A DNA stretch of 64,000 bases from Leptospira bouyouniensis (GTDB taxonomy: Bacteria > Spirochaetota > Leptospiria > Leptospirales > Leptospiraceae), in NCBI RefSeq assembly GCF_004769525.1, contig NZ_RQFT01000010.1:124001-188000 (forward strand). The letters run 5' to 3'. Under the pieces are notes generated by a model. It worked only from the letters and a program-made list of their open reading frames with translations, did not search any database and was not told where the DNA came from. Of the stretch, positions 6,833 through 16,258 are shown one piece after another. Made by a program: the position numbers and the translations under genes. Within the stretch, counting starts at the first letter, position 1. The number at the start of each line of letters is the position of its first letter.

Positions 6833-9304
6833 TTATTCGTAATTTAACTCCTTAGAAATTTTCATTCTATAAATGAAATAAAATGGAATTAAAGTAATTA
6901 TAGCTGTAAAAATTGGAATCAAAATCGGGAGTTTCGCTACAAAGTGAACTGGAAATGAAAATATTAAATTCCAACCAAATGCATTCTGGTTGATTCCAAA
7001 AACAACGATGGGTGCTAAAATTAAACTATTTAATATCCCGGACAAGATTCCAGAGCATAATAGAAATAGTATTTGATAGAATAGTAAAGAATATAACTGT
7101 GTGAGACTCATTCCAATTGCTTTTAAACCTGCAAGAATTTTTGATTTTTCTTTTACAAAATAAAATATAGAAGTGACTAGAGATAGTACTGAAATTAAAA
7201 TCGCAGAAATTTTCAATGTATCCAAAACTGAAAAAACTTGATTCATTCCTTCTAAATAAAGCTTCTTTAGTTGATTTTGATCCAAATAAACCAAATTGTA
7301 TTTTTTTGAAATAAGTTGAACAAACTCATACGCCTCATCTCGTTTTGTATTTTTGTAAAAAGTTAGGCGAATAGAATTCAAAAATTCCGTTGAAAATAGT
7401 TTTTTAAACAATTCAAAATCCATAAGGATTGTTCCTCTTTCAGAAAAAAAATGTTCTTTTTCACCTTGGATTTCCAATCGTATTTGTCCTTTTTTTTCAG
7501 AGTTGATTAAAATAATATCTCCTTTGCATATTTTTTCGAGAAAACAAAGGTTTTTTGAAACAAGGATTTGATCTTTATTAAATGAATTAGAAAGATTTAA
7601 TACATGTAATGTGAAATACTTTCCATTTAATATAAATTTAGAATTAATAAAGAATGGTTCAACTTCTAGAAAAATATTTTTTGTTTTTAGTAGATGAAAC
7701 AGCTCAATTGGAACTCCTGGCTCACCTGAACTAAGTTTTTCTTCGTTAATTAATGAGAAGTCTGATTTGTTTTCTTCATCAATCCAATGTTTTAAAGATG
7801 ATTCATAACTCATTGTTAAGGTGGAAAGTGTAAAAACAAGCGAAGTTGATAACATGATTGTGGAAATTATTAATCCATTCTTCCAAGAATCTAATTCAAT
7901 TTCCTTTAATCCAATAATGAAACTAGGTGATAGATTTAAGGTATTTGTTAATTTCTTAATTCCCTTAATGAAATAGGGAATCGAAATAAAATTTAAAATG
8001 ATAAATCCTAATATTACTAAGGCAACGCCTATTAGTCCAGGTAAAATTTGTTTTTCAATTTTAAGGTTTCCGATTAGTATTCCTGATGATATCAAAAGAA
8101 TTAAGATTATCCATTTTGAATGATTAGATACATTAATTGGCGAATTTACTGAGGACTCATTTTTATCTCGTAATAACTCAATTGGTAAAATATTATAAGC
8201 TTTTATGGAATTGAACATTGCACTGATGATTGAACCAAATACAGATAACGTGATTCCAAAGAATAGGATATCATTAGGAAAGTCTTGATAAGATTCAATT
8301 TGTAAAGAATCAGTTACGGTGGATACAGTTTTTACTAAATTTAGTTTAGAGATGGTTATGCCGAGATACGTTCCAATCCCACCTCCTAGAAAACCCATTA
8401 AAATGGATAAAACAATAAATAATAGGAAGTTATTGAGTCTTGTTCCTCCCATTGAAAGTAAAATTCCAAATTCTATTTTTCTAGATAAAAACAAACCAGT
8501 ATAAATATTGGATACCATGAAAAATGAAATTAATACTGAGACCAGAGAAATGATCATTAGGTTAATTTTAAGTGAACCTAATGCGATTCCAGCTCTTTCA
8601 ATGATTTCCTTTTTTGATTCGAAAGTCCAATCATTGAATGTGTTAGTTGGATAAAAGTTTTTTTCGTCGAATTTACTATAGGGTAGATTAATTAATTTTA
8701 TTGTTGTATAACTGTTTGTAAGGTTGCAGAAGTTTTGTAACCTTTCTAAGTCCATTATTGCAAAGATACCATCTTTCGATATTTCTTCAATTTCGCTTAT
8801 GTTTATTTCAAGTTGTTTGTTGCATAAGGACAATTGAATTGTGTTTGTACTTGTTTTAAGTTTATGAAGCAATGATTTGCTGAGTATATATTTAGGAATT
8901 CGTTGAAAGGTATTGATTCGGTTTTCGAAGTTGAAATGGGTGATCATGTCTCTGCCAATTACAGGGATACTTATGATTTGATTGTCTTCAATTTTGAAGT
9001 ATCCTTTTAGGTGTAATTCAGGTTCAACGATGATTCCATTTGGCAATGAATCGTCGAGATTTTTTAGAATTGAATGATTCGAGCGGTTTTGGATTAAATT
9101 TCCAGTATAAACATAACGCCCAATAAAGTTTTTTTCATTGAAGCCGATTGTTTGATCGATTAAACTTTTTTCTGCCTTCCATCCATTGATCTGTGTACTA
9201 ACAAAAAGGGCAATTCCAAGACTAATACTCAATATATTAAAAATAATTTTACTTAAATGGTCTTTGAAATATCCAAATATAAAATGAAAATAGATTTGAA
9301 TCAT
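6833..9304 (-). CDS. ABC transporter permease, FtsX/LolC-MacB type
   Basis: Membrane partner of the ATPase encoded just upstream. The order is one N-terminal helix (about residues 15-37), a large extracytoplasmic region to about 245, three helices of a first FtsX domain (about 248-380), further helices near 395-445 and 470-500, a second extracytoplasmic region, and a terminal FtsX domain with three helices (about 685-815). The duplicated FtsX layout within 823 aa is that of lipoprotein-release or attachment-type exporters that act by mechanotransmission. The start overlaps the ATPase stop by 4 bases (ATGA). Cargo is unknown, with lipoproteins or a lipid-anchored protein plausible from the class. 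Confidence 0.85.
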   Translation of the reverse strand: MIQIYFHFIFGYFKDHLSKIIFNILSISLGIALFVSTQINGWKAEKSLIDQTIGFNEKNFIGRYVYTGNLIQNRSNHSILKNLDDSLPNGIIVEPELHLKGYFKIEDNQIISIPVIGRDMITHFNFENRINTFQRIPKYILSKSLLHKLKTSTNTIQLSLCNKQLEINISEIEEISKDGIFAIMDLERLQNFCNLTNSYTTIKLINLPYSKFDEKNFYPTNTFNDWTFESKKEIIERAGIALGSLKINLMIISLVSVLISFFMVSNIYTGLFLSRKIEFGILLSMGGTRLNNFLLFIVLSILMGFLGGGIGTYLGITISKLNLVKTVSTVTDSLQIESYQDFPNDILFFGITLSVFGSIISAMFNSIKAYNILPIELLRDKNESSVNSPINVSNHSKWIILILLISSGILIGNLKIEKQILPGLIGVALVILGFIILNFISIPYFIKGIKKLTNTLNLSPSFIIGLKEIELDSWKNGLIISTIMLSTSLVFTLSTLTMSYESSLKHWIDEENKSDFSLINEEKLSSGEPGVPIELFHLLKTKNIFLEVEPFFINSKFILNGKYFTLHVLNLSNSFNKDQILVSKNLCFLEKICKGDIILINSEKKGQIRLEIQGEKEHFFSERGTILMDFELFKKLFSTEFLNSIRLTFYKNTKRDEAYEFVQLISKKYNLVYLDQNQLKKLYLEGMNQVFSVLDTLKISAILISVLSLVTSIFYFVKEKSKILAGLKAIGMSLTQLYSLLFYQILFLLCSGILSGILNSLILAPIVVFGINQNAFGWNLIFSFPVHFVAKLPILIPIFTAIITLIPFYFIYRMKISKELNYE

Positions 9305-10005
9305 TTTTTCAGAAGTTTCCCATCAAGCATGTGATAGTTTATGTTACCTGATTTTCCAATATCCTCATTATGGGTGACAATCAATACTGTGATTCCTAAA
9401 TCAGATACACATTTTTTAAAGAGCTCTAAGATTAAGTCAGAAGATTTGGAATCAAGATTTCCAGTTGGTTCATCTCCGAAAATTATTTTGGGTTCGTGAA
9501 CAATGGAACGTGCGATAGAAACTCTCTGCTTTTCACCACCAGACATTTCCTTGGGTGTAAAATTTAATCTATGCCCAAGACCAACTAACTCTAATATTTC
9601 GGAAGATTTTTTTTCTGCAAATTTTTTGTTTTTGCCCGCCAATAAAAGGGGGAGAGATACATTTTCAGTTGCCGTAAGGTATGGGAAAAGGTGAAAGAAC
9701 TGGAAAACAATTCCAATTTTGTCTCTACGATATTCGGTAAATTCTTTTTCCGATGCTCCAATCAATTCCTTCCCAAAGATTTTTACACTCCCGCTATCTG
9801 CTTTTTCAATTGCTGAAAGGATATTCAGTAAAGTGGACTTCCCACTACCTGACGGACCCATAAGAGTCACCAATTTTTGCTCAGGTATTTCGAAATTAAT
9901 TCCTTTTAAGGTTGGAATGGAAAGATTACCCTGTTGATAGCTTTTTTTCAGGTTTTTTACATCGATGGCAATATTTGCTTGTTTGTCTTTTTTTTTAAAT
10001 TCCAC
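9301..10005 (-). CDS. ABC transporter ATP-binding protein, LolD-like
   Basis: ATPase of the FtsX-type exporter encoded downstream. All motifs are intact: Walker A GPSGSGKST near residue 51, Q-loop in VFQFFHLFPYLTATEN, signature MSGGEKQR, Walker B IIFGDEPTGNLD, and H-loop VTHNE. The 234-residue length is typical for LolD/MacB-type ATPases. The start is a GTG at 10005 preceded by GGGAAG. The next gene begins inside its stop codon, so the pair is one operon. It is divergent from the small membrane gene and Hyf-like operon on the right. Confidence 0.93.
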   Translation of the reverse strand: MEFKKKDKQANIAIDVKNLKKSYQQGNLSIPTLKGINFEIPEQKLVTLMGPSGSGKSTLLNILSAIEKADSGSVKIFGKELIGASEKEFTEYRRDKIGIVFQFFHLFPYLTATENVSLPLLLAGKNKKFAEKKSSEILELVGLGHRLNFTPKEMSGGEKQRVSIARSIVHEPKIIFGDEPTGNLDSKSSDLILELFKKCVSDLGITVLIVTHNEDIGKSGNINYHMLDGKLLKK

Positions 10006-10062
10006 GAAAAATAACTTCCCTTTTATAGGACAGGTGAAAGCTTTAAATGGAAGGGAAACAAA

Positions 10063-10347
10063 TTGCTATTTCGAGTAGTTTTTATTCTGATTTTTACTTT
10101 TTTGTTTCTCGGAAAGTCGCAAGTTTCCTGGAACATTTCGGAATTCTCCGAAGTAAGTGAATTTCTTCAGATTGAGAAAAATTCTGAAGATAATACCAGT
10201 GAAAATGAAACTATTTTCAATATTTCGATATTTTGTTTATTCCTTGGCAATGTTTATCTCGTAACGACATTACTTTTTCCTACCTTACTTCAATTTCCAA
10301 TTTATCTCAGAATTAAAAACCTAAGGGGACCTCCTAAATTCACATAA
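10063..10347 (+). CDS. Small hypothetical membrane protein
   Basis: A 94-residue protein starting at a TTG preceded by GGAAGGGA. It has an N-terminal hydrophobic helix that could be a signal anchor (residues 3-17), a polar acidic middle (rich in Ser, Glu and Asn) and a second hydrophobic stretch near 52-75, ending in a basic tail. It lies 35 bases before the first Hyf-like gene on the same strand and may be the first cistron of that operon. I know no family for it. Its reality rests on the good ribosome binding site and plausible topology. Confidence 0.5.
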   Translation: MLFRVVFILIFTFLFLGKSQVSWNISEFSEVSEFLQIEKNSEDNTSENETIFNISIFCLFLGNVYLVTTLLFPTLLQFPIYLRIKNLRGPPKFT

Positions 10348-10382
10348 ACGTCTTTTCTTGATTTTAAATCTTGAGGTAGCTT

Positions 10383-12125
10383 ATGTTAGAAGATAAAAAT
10401 AAATCGATTTTCAGATCGATTATCGTTGGGATTGCAGCTTTATTACCGCTCGTGATTTTCTTAGTCACAAATGAAGATATACTTTCAGTCGATTTCCCCA
10501 TTTTAGTTGGTCTTATCATCCAAGCCTATATTGGTTTTTCTTCGTTTATGTTGGTACAATCATACGAACCGAAAGAAAAAAATAAAGTTACATTAGGTTA
10601 CGCGATTTTTTGGTCTGCATTGGGAATTTGTTACCTTTCAGGTAAATCTTTGTTATTACCGATAGCCCTGGAGATTACTTCTTTTTCGACAATTCTCATA
10701 TACTCGGGAACGGAATACGGCAAAAAACAAATTGAAAGCCTAGGATCTTTGCTATTAGCATCTGGAATTTCTGCTTTGTTTTTATCAGCTTGGGTTATGT
10801 TACCTGATGGAGATCTTGTTGGCGTCATATTACTGTTAATCGGAGTATTAATAAAATCTGGATTTTCTGGTTTTCATATCTGGTTGCCAAAGGTAAATGA
10901 AGGGGGGCCATCGCATGCACTCGGTTCGTTTGCAGGTGTATTAGAAATTTTTCCTTTGTTGTTGTTTTATCGCTATATTCTTCCTAATCAGTTAGATCCT
11001 TTGATTTACCAAGTTTTGTTTCCTTTAGCAGCACTCGGTATATTCTTTGGTGGTATTACTAGTTTTTTCCACAAAGATCCTAAAATCTCTTTAGCCTATA
11101 GTTCAATAGAGTCGTTAAACTTTTTATGGTTATGTTTAATCATAACTGGAATGTTTCAGTTTTCAGTGGATACTGATCTTATGAATTTGAGTAACTCTTT
11201 CCGTATCTTGTTTTTTATAAGTTTGTTTCATCATTCATTTTCTAAGACATTTCAATTATTTTCAATTGGAATGGTATCTAGGTTAATCAATTCAAATTCA
11301 AGTGATGAAATGAAAGGAATCGGTAGGTTACTTGGTATATCACCTTTATTATTGGGTGCTGGAACTTTTAGTTATGCAGTACTTCCTGGAACGATTGGAT
11401 TTGTTTCAGAAGCAACATACTTCTATCTAAATGCTCGAATCTTGGATTTGCCTATAGGACGGTCCGTATTTTTATTACCTTCAATGATATTTATCTTTTT
11501 TGGGATAGTTCTCGGCGGATTTACACATATAAAATTATACATGAGTATGTTTTTATCGAAACCCAGTAGAAATGTAAAACTTCTACCATTCGGTGAATCA
11601 CAAAAGAAATGGTTATACATCTCTCTTTTCAGCTTGGCTTTGTTTATTTTTTTGTTTCCTTTGCTTTTACCTCTTTTCGTTCAGTTGCCAATGTTGAAGC
11701 CATTTGCTGACGAACTATTGCTCCGATGGTTTAGGTCAATTTCGATTGTTTCATTCATTTCAATATTGCTTGTTTCAGTTTTTGGATTATATGATTTTTG
11801 GAACCGAAAAAAAATCCTGACTTTAAGAAAACAAAGTTGGGATTGTGGGGGAGGTTACGACGGAGATGAACTCTCGGTTCCTTCATCAGTCTATTCTAAA
11901 CCTTTAAGGAATTCATTAGGGAGGTATTTCGTTAATAGGAATGGAGATTCAGTTGTAGACTATTTAATGATTAAATTGTTAACTTTACTCTTCACATTTG
12001 GCACAAACTTTGTTTCTTCAACGAATCAAACGAAAGAAGAAGATATAAGTAAATACCTTGCCATCTCTTCAATGTTCTTAATTTTCATTTTTTCATTATT
12101 AATACTAGGTGATTTTAATGGATAG
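10383..12125 (+). CDS. HyfB-like proton-translocating membrane subunit
   Basis: An antiporter-like subunit of the complex-I/hydrogenase-4 superfamily (NuoL/M/N, Mrp relatives), about 14 membrane helices in 580 aa. Two charged residues that drive ion transfer in this family are present: Glu97 in ALEITS (the TM5 WELMS position) and Lys158 in the helix before GFHIWLP (the classical KxGxxPFHxWLP region). The second conserved Lys usually found about 30 residues later (MxKxG) is replaced by a hydrophobic stretch (VLEIFP). A GAGG ribosome binding site precedes the ATG. It is the first large gene of a run of overlapping cistrons for the whole complex. No HyfA-type separate ferredoxin and no HyfD gene are present. 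Confidence 0.85.
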   Translation: MLEDKNKSIFRSIIVGIAALLPLVIFLVTNEDILSVDFPILVGLIIQAYIGFSSFMLVQSYEPKEKNKVTLGYAIFWSALGICYLSGKSLLLPIALEITSFSTILIYSGTEYGKKQIESLGSLLLASGISALFLSAWVMLPDGDLVGVILLLIGVLIKSGFSGFHIWLPKVNEGGPSHALGSFAGVLEIFPLLLFYRYILPNQLDPLIYQVLFPLAALGIFFGGITSFFHKDPKISLAYSSIESLNFLWLCLIITGMFQFSVDTDLMNLSNSFRILFFISLFHHSFSKTFQLFSIGMVSRLINSNSSDEMKGIGRLLGISPLLLGAGTFSYAVLPGTIGFVSEATYFYLNARILDLPIGRSVFLLPSMIFIFFGIVLGGFTHIKLYMSMFLSKPSRNVKLLPFGESQKKWLYISLFSLALFIFLFPLLLPLFVQLPMLKPFADELLLRWFRSISIVSFISILLVSVFGLYDFWNRKKILTLRKQSWDCGGGYDGDELSVPSSVYSKPLRNSLGRYFVNRNGDSVVDYLMIKLLTLLFTFGTNFVSSTNQTKEEDISKYLAISSMFLIFIFSLLILGDFNG

Positions 12126-13008
12126 TTATATAGAAATGATCATTCATACTACTTACTTAGTAGTTTTGTTTTTGGTTTTGCCTTTTTTATTAACGGGTAT
12201 TGTGCGAAAGGTAAGAGCAAATGCACAAGGAAGGAAAGGACCAAGATTGATCCAGTTTTTTATGGAGATTAACAAATCTTGGCTTAAAATTCCAATACTT
12301 CATAACAACTTTTCATCAATTTCAAATTTAGCACCAAGATTGGCGATGTATTCATCCTTAATGATTTGGAGCATTGTTTTGTTTGAATGGGCTCCATTTA
12401 TCTTAATACCATTTTTCTTGGCATTATATAGATTTGCATACATTGGATTTGCAATGGAAGGTGCAACTTCCTTTGGAGGGATGGCATCTGGGCGTGAAAT
12501 TTTATTGTCTGTAATGGTTGAACCAACTTTTATATTAATGATTCTAGCAGCCCAATCTCATATTGAAATTTCAGAAACTCCACAAGGAATACTTATTGGA
12601 ATTTTGTTTTTAATTTTATCGTTTATCGCTATTTTAGCTGAGTTGGCAAAACCTCCTTTTGATGATCCAAGAACTCATTTAGAGTTAACTATGGTTCATG
12701 AAGCAATGATTTTAGAGGCTTCTGGACGGCATTTAGCATATTTTGAACTAGCGAGTTCAATTAAATTTTCAGCACTTTTAACTTTTCTGGTTAAACTTGC
12801 ATTGGAACACTCGAAAATATTTCATAGCGAATCTATAATTGGTGTTAGTCGTGAATTTTTAATATTGCCAATGGTAATTTTGTTGGCTTTAGTCATGGGG
12901 TTTTGGGAAGCGAACAGCGTGCGCAGAAAATGGACTTGGATCCCTGAGTTCATGGGTTTAACTTTTATTTCGATTTTGGTATTAGGAACCTTGGTGAAAC
13001 TTTCTTAA
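12118..13008 (+). CDS. HyfC/NuoH-like membrane subunit
   Basis: The NuoH-type subunit that connects the membrane arm to the peripheral module. Family landmarks are visible: the loop RANAQGRKGPRLIQ near residue 25, GREILLSVMVEPTF near 120, and the acidic loop AKPPFDDPRTHLELTMVHEAM around 180-200, all close to hydrogenase-4 HyfC. About eight membrane helices are seen. I choose the ATG at 12118, which has AGGTGA six bases upstream. It overlaps the hyfB end by 8 bases. A GTG nine bases earlier is less likely. The well-preserved loops argue that it still docks a peripheral module. Confidence 0.85.
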   Translation: MDSYIEMIIHTTYLVVLFLVLPFLLTGIVRKVRANAQGRKGPRLIQFFMEINKSWLKIPILHNNFSSISNLAPRLAMYSSLMIWSIVLFEWAPFILIPFFLALYRFAYIGFAMEGATSFGGMASGREILLSVMVEPTFILMILAAQSHIEISETPQGILIGILFLILSFIAILAELAKPPFDDPRTHLELTMVHEAMILEASGRHLAYFELASSIKFSALLTFLVKLALEHSKIFHSESIIGVSREFLILPMVILLALVMGFWEANSVRRKWTWIPEFMGLTFISILVLGTLVKLS

Positions 13009-13017
13009 GGAATATTT

Positions 13018-13629
13018 ATGATATATGATTTTATTTATTTATTACTTTTACTTTCGGGAATTGTAATTCTTGTAGAAAATCGATTAAGCCGGATTATTTT
13101 TTTTCTAAGTTTCCAAGGGATTTTATTGATTTTCCCTGTCCTTCAAACCCATGAAGGTGATTGGCAACATGCCATTTCATTAATAATTTTGGTGGTTTTG
13201 TTCAAAGCATTTTTAACACCTTGGATTTTGAATTGGACAGCTAACAAATCAAAGATGAATGAGAGTACGGCTCCAAGATTTGGTTATCTTGCAACTCTTT
13301 TATTTATGGTGTTGGGGTTGGTGCTGGCGGTAAAAATTACGGAAGGAGTTTCTCTTTTGTCGATACCTGTTCACAAAATTGGATTAATTTACGTGATTTT
13401 ATTGGTATATGTAGGTATTCTTTGTTTTGTTGTTAGGCGAAATTGGATGGCATTGATCGCCGGATTTTGTGTGTTTGAAAATGGGATTTTTGTTTTAACT
13501 ATGGTGTTGGATAAAGGATTACCTTTCGGTCTGGAGTTTGGTTCATTTTTGGATGCAATACTTGTTATTGTCTCTGGTGGAATTTTACAACTCTCACCTC
13601 ATATGCATACTAAGGAACGAAAAGTATGA
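13018..13629 (+). CDS. HyfE-like membrane subunit
   Basis: A 203-residue protein with six or so membrane helices matching hydrogenase-4 component E (a NuoK-type extended subunit). The characteristic piece is LVVLFKAFLTPWILNW near residue 58-75, like the KAFLIPW segment in HyfE. The C-terminal half adds further helices with ENGIFVLTM near 155 and the short tail HMHTKERKV. AAGGA precedes the ATG. The stop overlaps the next start (ATGA). Part of the operon for the membrane arm. Confidence 0.83.
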   Translation: MIYDFIYLLLLLSGIVILVENRLSRIIFFLSFQGILLIFPVLQTHEGDWQHAISLIILVVLFKAFLTPWILNWTANKSKMNESTAPRFGYLATLLFMVLGLVLAVKITEGVSLLSIPVHKIGLIYVILLVYVGILCFVVRRNWMALIAGFCVFENGIFVLTMVLDKGLPFGLEFGSFLDAILVIVSGGILQLSPHMHTKERKV

Positions 13630-14834
13630 TGACTAATGTTTTTTATATTTCTGGTATCATAACATTTATTGTTATTTTGTTGATTTCTATTTTTGCTCCA
13701 ACAAAAGGTCAGACTCGGATTTGGTTATGGAGTTTACTTAAAGTTTGTTTTTTTGCTGTTTTGTTCTATTCTTGGTTTACAGATAATATTGTTTTAAAAT
13801 GGATTTTGATTGAAGCATCTACTTTGTTTGGTGCTTTGCTAATATCTTCAAGTGGTACGGAAAGATCATTTCATGTGGGTTGGAAATTTTTACTTATTAA
13901 TTCTTATGCACTTGGTTTGGCGTTCCTAGGTATTGTAATTTTACTCTTTGCTTCTACTCCACTTGAGAATTTAGAATTTAGTTCATTAAAACAAGGATTA
14001 GCTGGTCAGTCTGGGTTGTTGATAGAAACAGGAATTTTGTTAACGATTTATGGGTATAGTGGGAAGTTGGGGTTGGTGCCAAATCATTTTTGGGTGGGAG
14101 ATACATATGCAGAAAGTCCAAGCCAAATTTCTTCTTTAATTGCATCGTTTGTTCCAGTGAGTGTGGTCCTAGCCATAAGGCCACTTGTGAAATTGGAAAG
14201 AGACCTAAATCCCCATTTAATTAATGCTTCCAATGGGCTTTTATTCATTGGAGTTTTGACAATACTTTACGCAACATTAATGTTAGTATCGAGAGATGAT
14301 ATTCGAAGGATTTCTGCTAAGGTCGCCCTGTTCCATACTGGTATGCTGACTTTATTTTTGTGGTTAGATGTATCTGACGATGTATTCTATTTTTTGTTAA
14401 GTTCAACAGTTCTCGTCAAATTATTAGTATTTCTCTCGATGGGAATTTTACGTATGGATGCCGGTAAAAGAAATATATCACAAATATTAAGTGCTTCAAT
14501 GCTTAGCCATAAAGCTTTATATGTATATTTACTTGCATTGCTAATTGCATTTGTATTTCCTTTGTCACCAGTTTTTGTTTTGGATTTAAAAATAATCGAG
14601 ATTGCAATATTGCAAAAACAATTCTACCTTTTTGTTTTTCCCATTTTTGGCTCAATCTTCTTTTTTGTTTCATTGAATAAAGTTTTACCGATGGTTAGGT
14701 TAACCAATCGTGATTTCGAAAAAGATATTTATCAGATATTACAAATTCGATATTATTTTTTTTGGTTTAGTTTAATAACAACTGTCATAGTCGGAACATA
14801 TGGTATGTATTATTTGATGGCGAAATATTTATGA
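13626..14834 (+). CDS. HyfF-like proton-translocating membrane subunit
   Basis: The second antiporter-like subunit of the complex, 402 aa with about 11 membrane helices, shorter than the roughly 520 residues of enterobacterial HyfF. Key residues remain: Glu63 in WILIEASTLFGALL (the LIEATTLASALL motif) and Lys147 in GYSGKLGLVPNHFW (the GYGTKAGxAPMHxW motif), followed by AESPSQISSL. The family C-terminal extension appears trimmed. It begins inside the hyfE stop and overlaps the next gene by ATGA. With HyfB this gives the complex two candidate ion channels. Confidence 0.85.
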   Translation: MMTNVFYISGIITFIVILLISIFAPTKGQTRIWLWSLLKVCFFAVLFYSWFTDNIVLKWILIEASTLFGALLISSSGTERSFHVGWKFLLINSYALGLAFLGIVILLFASTPLENLEFSSLKQGLAGQSGLLIETGILLTIYGYSGKLGLVPNHFWVGDTYAESPSQISSLIASFVPVSVVLAIRPLVKLERDLNPHLINASNGLLFIGVLTILYATLMLVSRDDIRRISAKVALFHTGMLTLFLWLDVSDDVFYFLLSSTVLVKLLVFLSMGILRMDAGKRNISQILSASMLSHKALYVYLLALLIAFVFPLSPVFVLDLKIIEIAILQKQFYLFVFPIFGSIFFFVSLNKVLPMVRLTNRDFEKDIYQILQIRYYFFWFSLITTVIVGTYGMYYLMAKYL

Positions 14835-16258
14835 AGAAGATCACTGGAATTACAAACTTTGATGGAATTTATTATCAATTTTATCTTGAAAATCAAAAAC
14901 TGTTAATGGAAGAACAGTTATCGAAAAAAAGTAATATTGATTTTTTATTAGACTCCGAATATCCGATTTGGCTCATTCGGCATTCATTTGGACAAGATAT
15001 GGGTCCGGAAGATTATTCCGATACCAGTGAAGAAGATTATCTTACTGACCAACGTGGTAAAAATTTATCTCTTCACCAAAAATCAGGAATTATTAGAGAT
15101 TTATCTTACCATGGACTTAAAGTTCCCTTTACAATTGGTGATTATTCACATGCAGTTGGTCCAATACACGCAGGAATTATCGAACCAGGTCATTTCCGAT
15201 TCATTGTCGATGGTGAAGTGATTCGCCATCTAACAATTCGATTAGGTTTCCAAAAAAGAGGGATCCGAGAGTCTATCCTAAATAAATCAATGAATCAAGT
15301 GATGCCATTCTCGGAAATGATTTCTGGGGATAGTAGTATTGCATATGCTTTAGCTTTTTCAAAAATCTATGAAAACTTATACGATTTAAATGTATCCAAG
15401 GACATTCGTTTATTCCGATCGATCTTAGTTGAGTTAGAGAGAATTGCAGTTCATATCGGTGATTTGGGTGGGATTTCTGAAGATATTGGATACTATCCTT
15501 TGTATGGAGTTTGTGTCACTGATCGAGGTGCTGCGTTAGGACTCATGGAAACTTGGACTGGACATCGATTTGGAAAGTCAGTGATTCGGCCAGGTAAATT
15601 GAACTTAAACCGTCGAATTGATGCGAAACAAGCTAAGGTTTCATTTCAACAATTAAAAACCATATTTGAAAAAAGAATTCGTCCTCAGATACTAAGGGCA
15701 CTTTCTATTTCAACGCTAAAAGAAAGAATGCAAGGATGTGGCTTTATATCTGAAACTGATGTTATAAAATTTGGTTTTGTTGGAATGGTATCACGAATGG
15801 CTGGAGTGAATGAAGATTTGCGTATTGATGATCCTGATTATCCTAATTGGAGTCCACTTCCTCTGAAGGAAGAACACCATCATTATAATGGTGATGTTTG
15901 GGCTAGAATGTACATTCGTTATGCGGAAATTGAACAATCTCTCGCTTGGATTGAACAGACTCTTCAAGAGATAAACTGGGATGTGTTATGGAATTTTGAA
16001 GAAAAAATTAAGTACCAAGATATAATAAGTAAAAAACCAAATCCTGGTGTTTTTTATGCAGCTGTTGAAGCTTGGAGAGGTCCATTGCTTGTTGCAATTA
16101 ATTTTAATGAAAATGGTTTGGTAACAAATTCATATATAAGGGATCCATCTGTATTAAATTGGCATGCGCTTGAATTGGCTGTACGTGGGGAACAAGTCGC
16201 CGATTTCCCACTAAATAATAAATCATTTAATTTAAGTTATGTTGGGTTTGACTTATGA
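14831..16258 (+). CDS. HyfG/NuoD-like large subunit lacking all NiFe ligands
   Basis: Homologue of the hydrogenase-4 large subunit, fold-related to complex I NuoD. The core begins with AVGPIHAGIIEPGHFRF near residue 108-124, nearly canonical. The N-terminal NuoC-like part is shortened to about 105 residues. The four NiFe cysteines are gone. The first CGxC position reads S165-G-D-S168 with the following His as Tyr172. The second motif (DPCxxC) reads N467-L-S469-Y-V-G472, right at the C-terminus, where true enzymes continue. It cannot hold a NiFe centre. The conserved helices (AYALAFSKIYE, VELERIAVHIGDLGG) show the fold is kept under selection rather than decayed. It sits between hyfF and hyfI with ATGA overlaps on both sides. 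Confidence 0.85.
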   Translation: MKKITGITNFDGIYYQFYLENQKLLMEEQLSKKSNIDFLLDSEYPIWLIRHSFGQDMGPEDYSDTSEEDYLTDQRGKNLSLHQKSGIIRDLSYHGLKVPFTIGDYSHAVGPIHAGIIEPGHFRFIVDGEVIRHLTIRLGFQKRGIRESILNKSMNQVMPFSEMISGDSSIAYALAFSKIYENLYDLNVSKDIRLFRSILVELERIAVHIGDLGGISEDIGYYPLYGVCVTDRGAALGLMETWTGHRFGKSVIRPGKLNLNRRIDAKQAKVSFQQLKTIFEKRIRPQILRALSISTLKERMQGCGFISETDVIKFGFVGMVSRMAGVNEDLRIDDPDYPNWSPLPLKEEHHHYNGDVWARMYIRYAEIEQSLAWIEQTLQEINWDVLWNFEEKIKYQDIISKKPNPGVFYAAVEAWRGPLLVAINFNENGLVTNSYIRDPSVLNWHALELAVRGEQVADFPLNNKSFNLSYVGFDL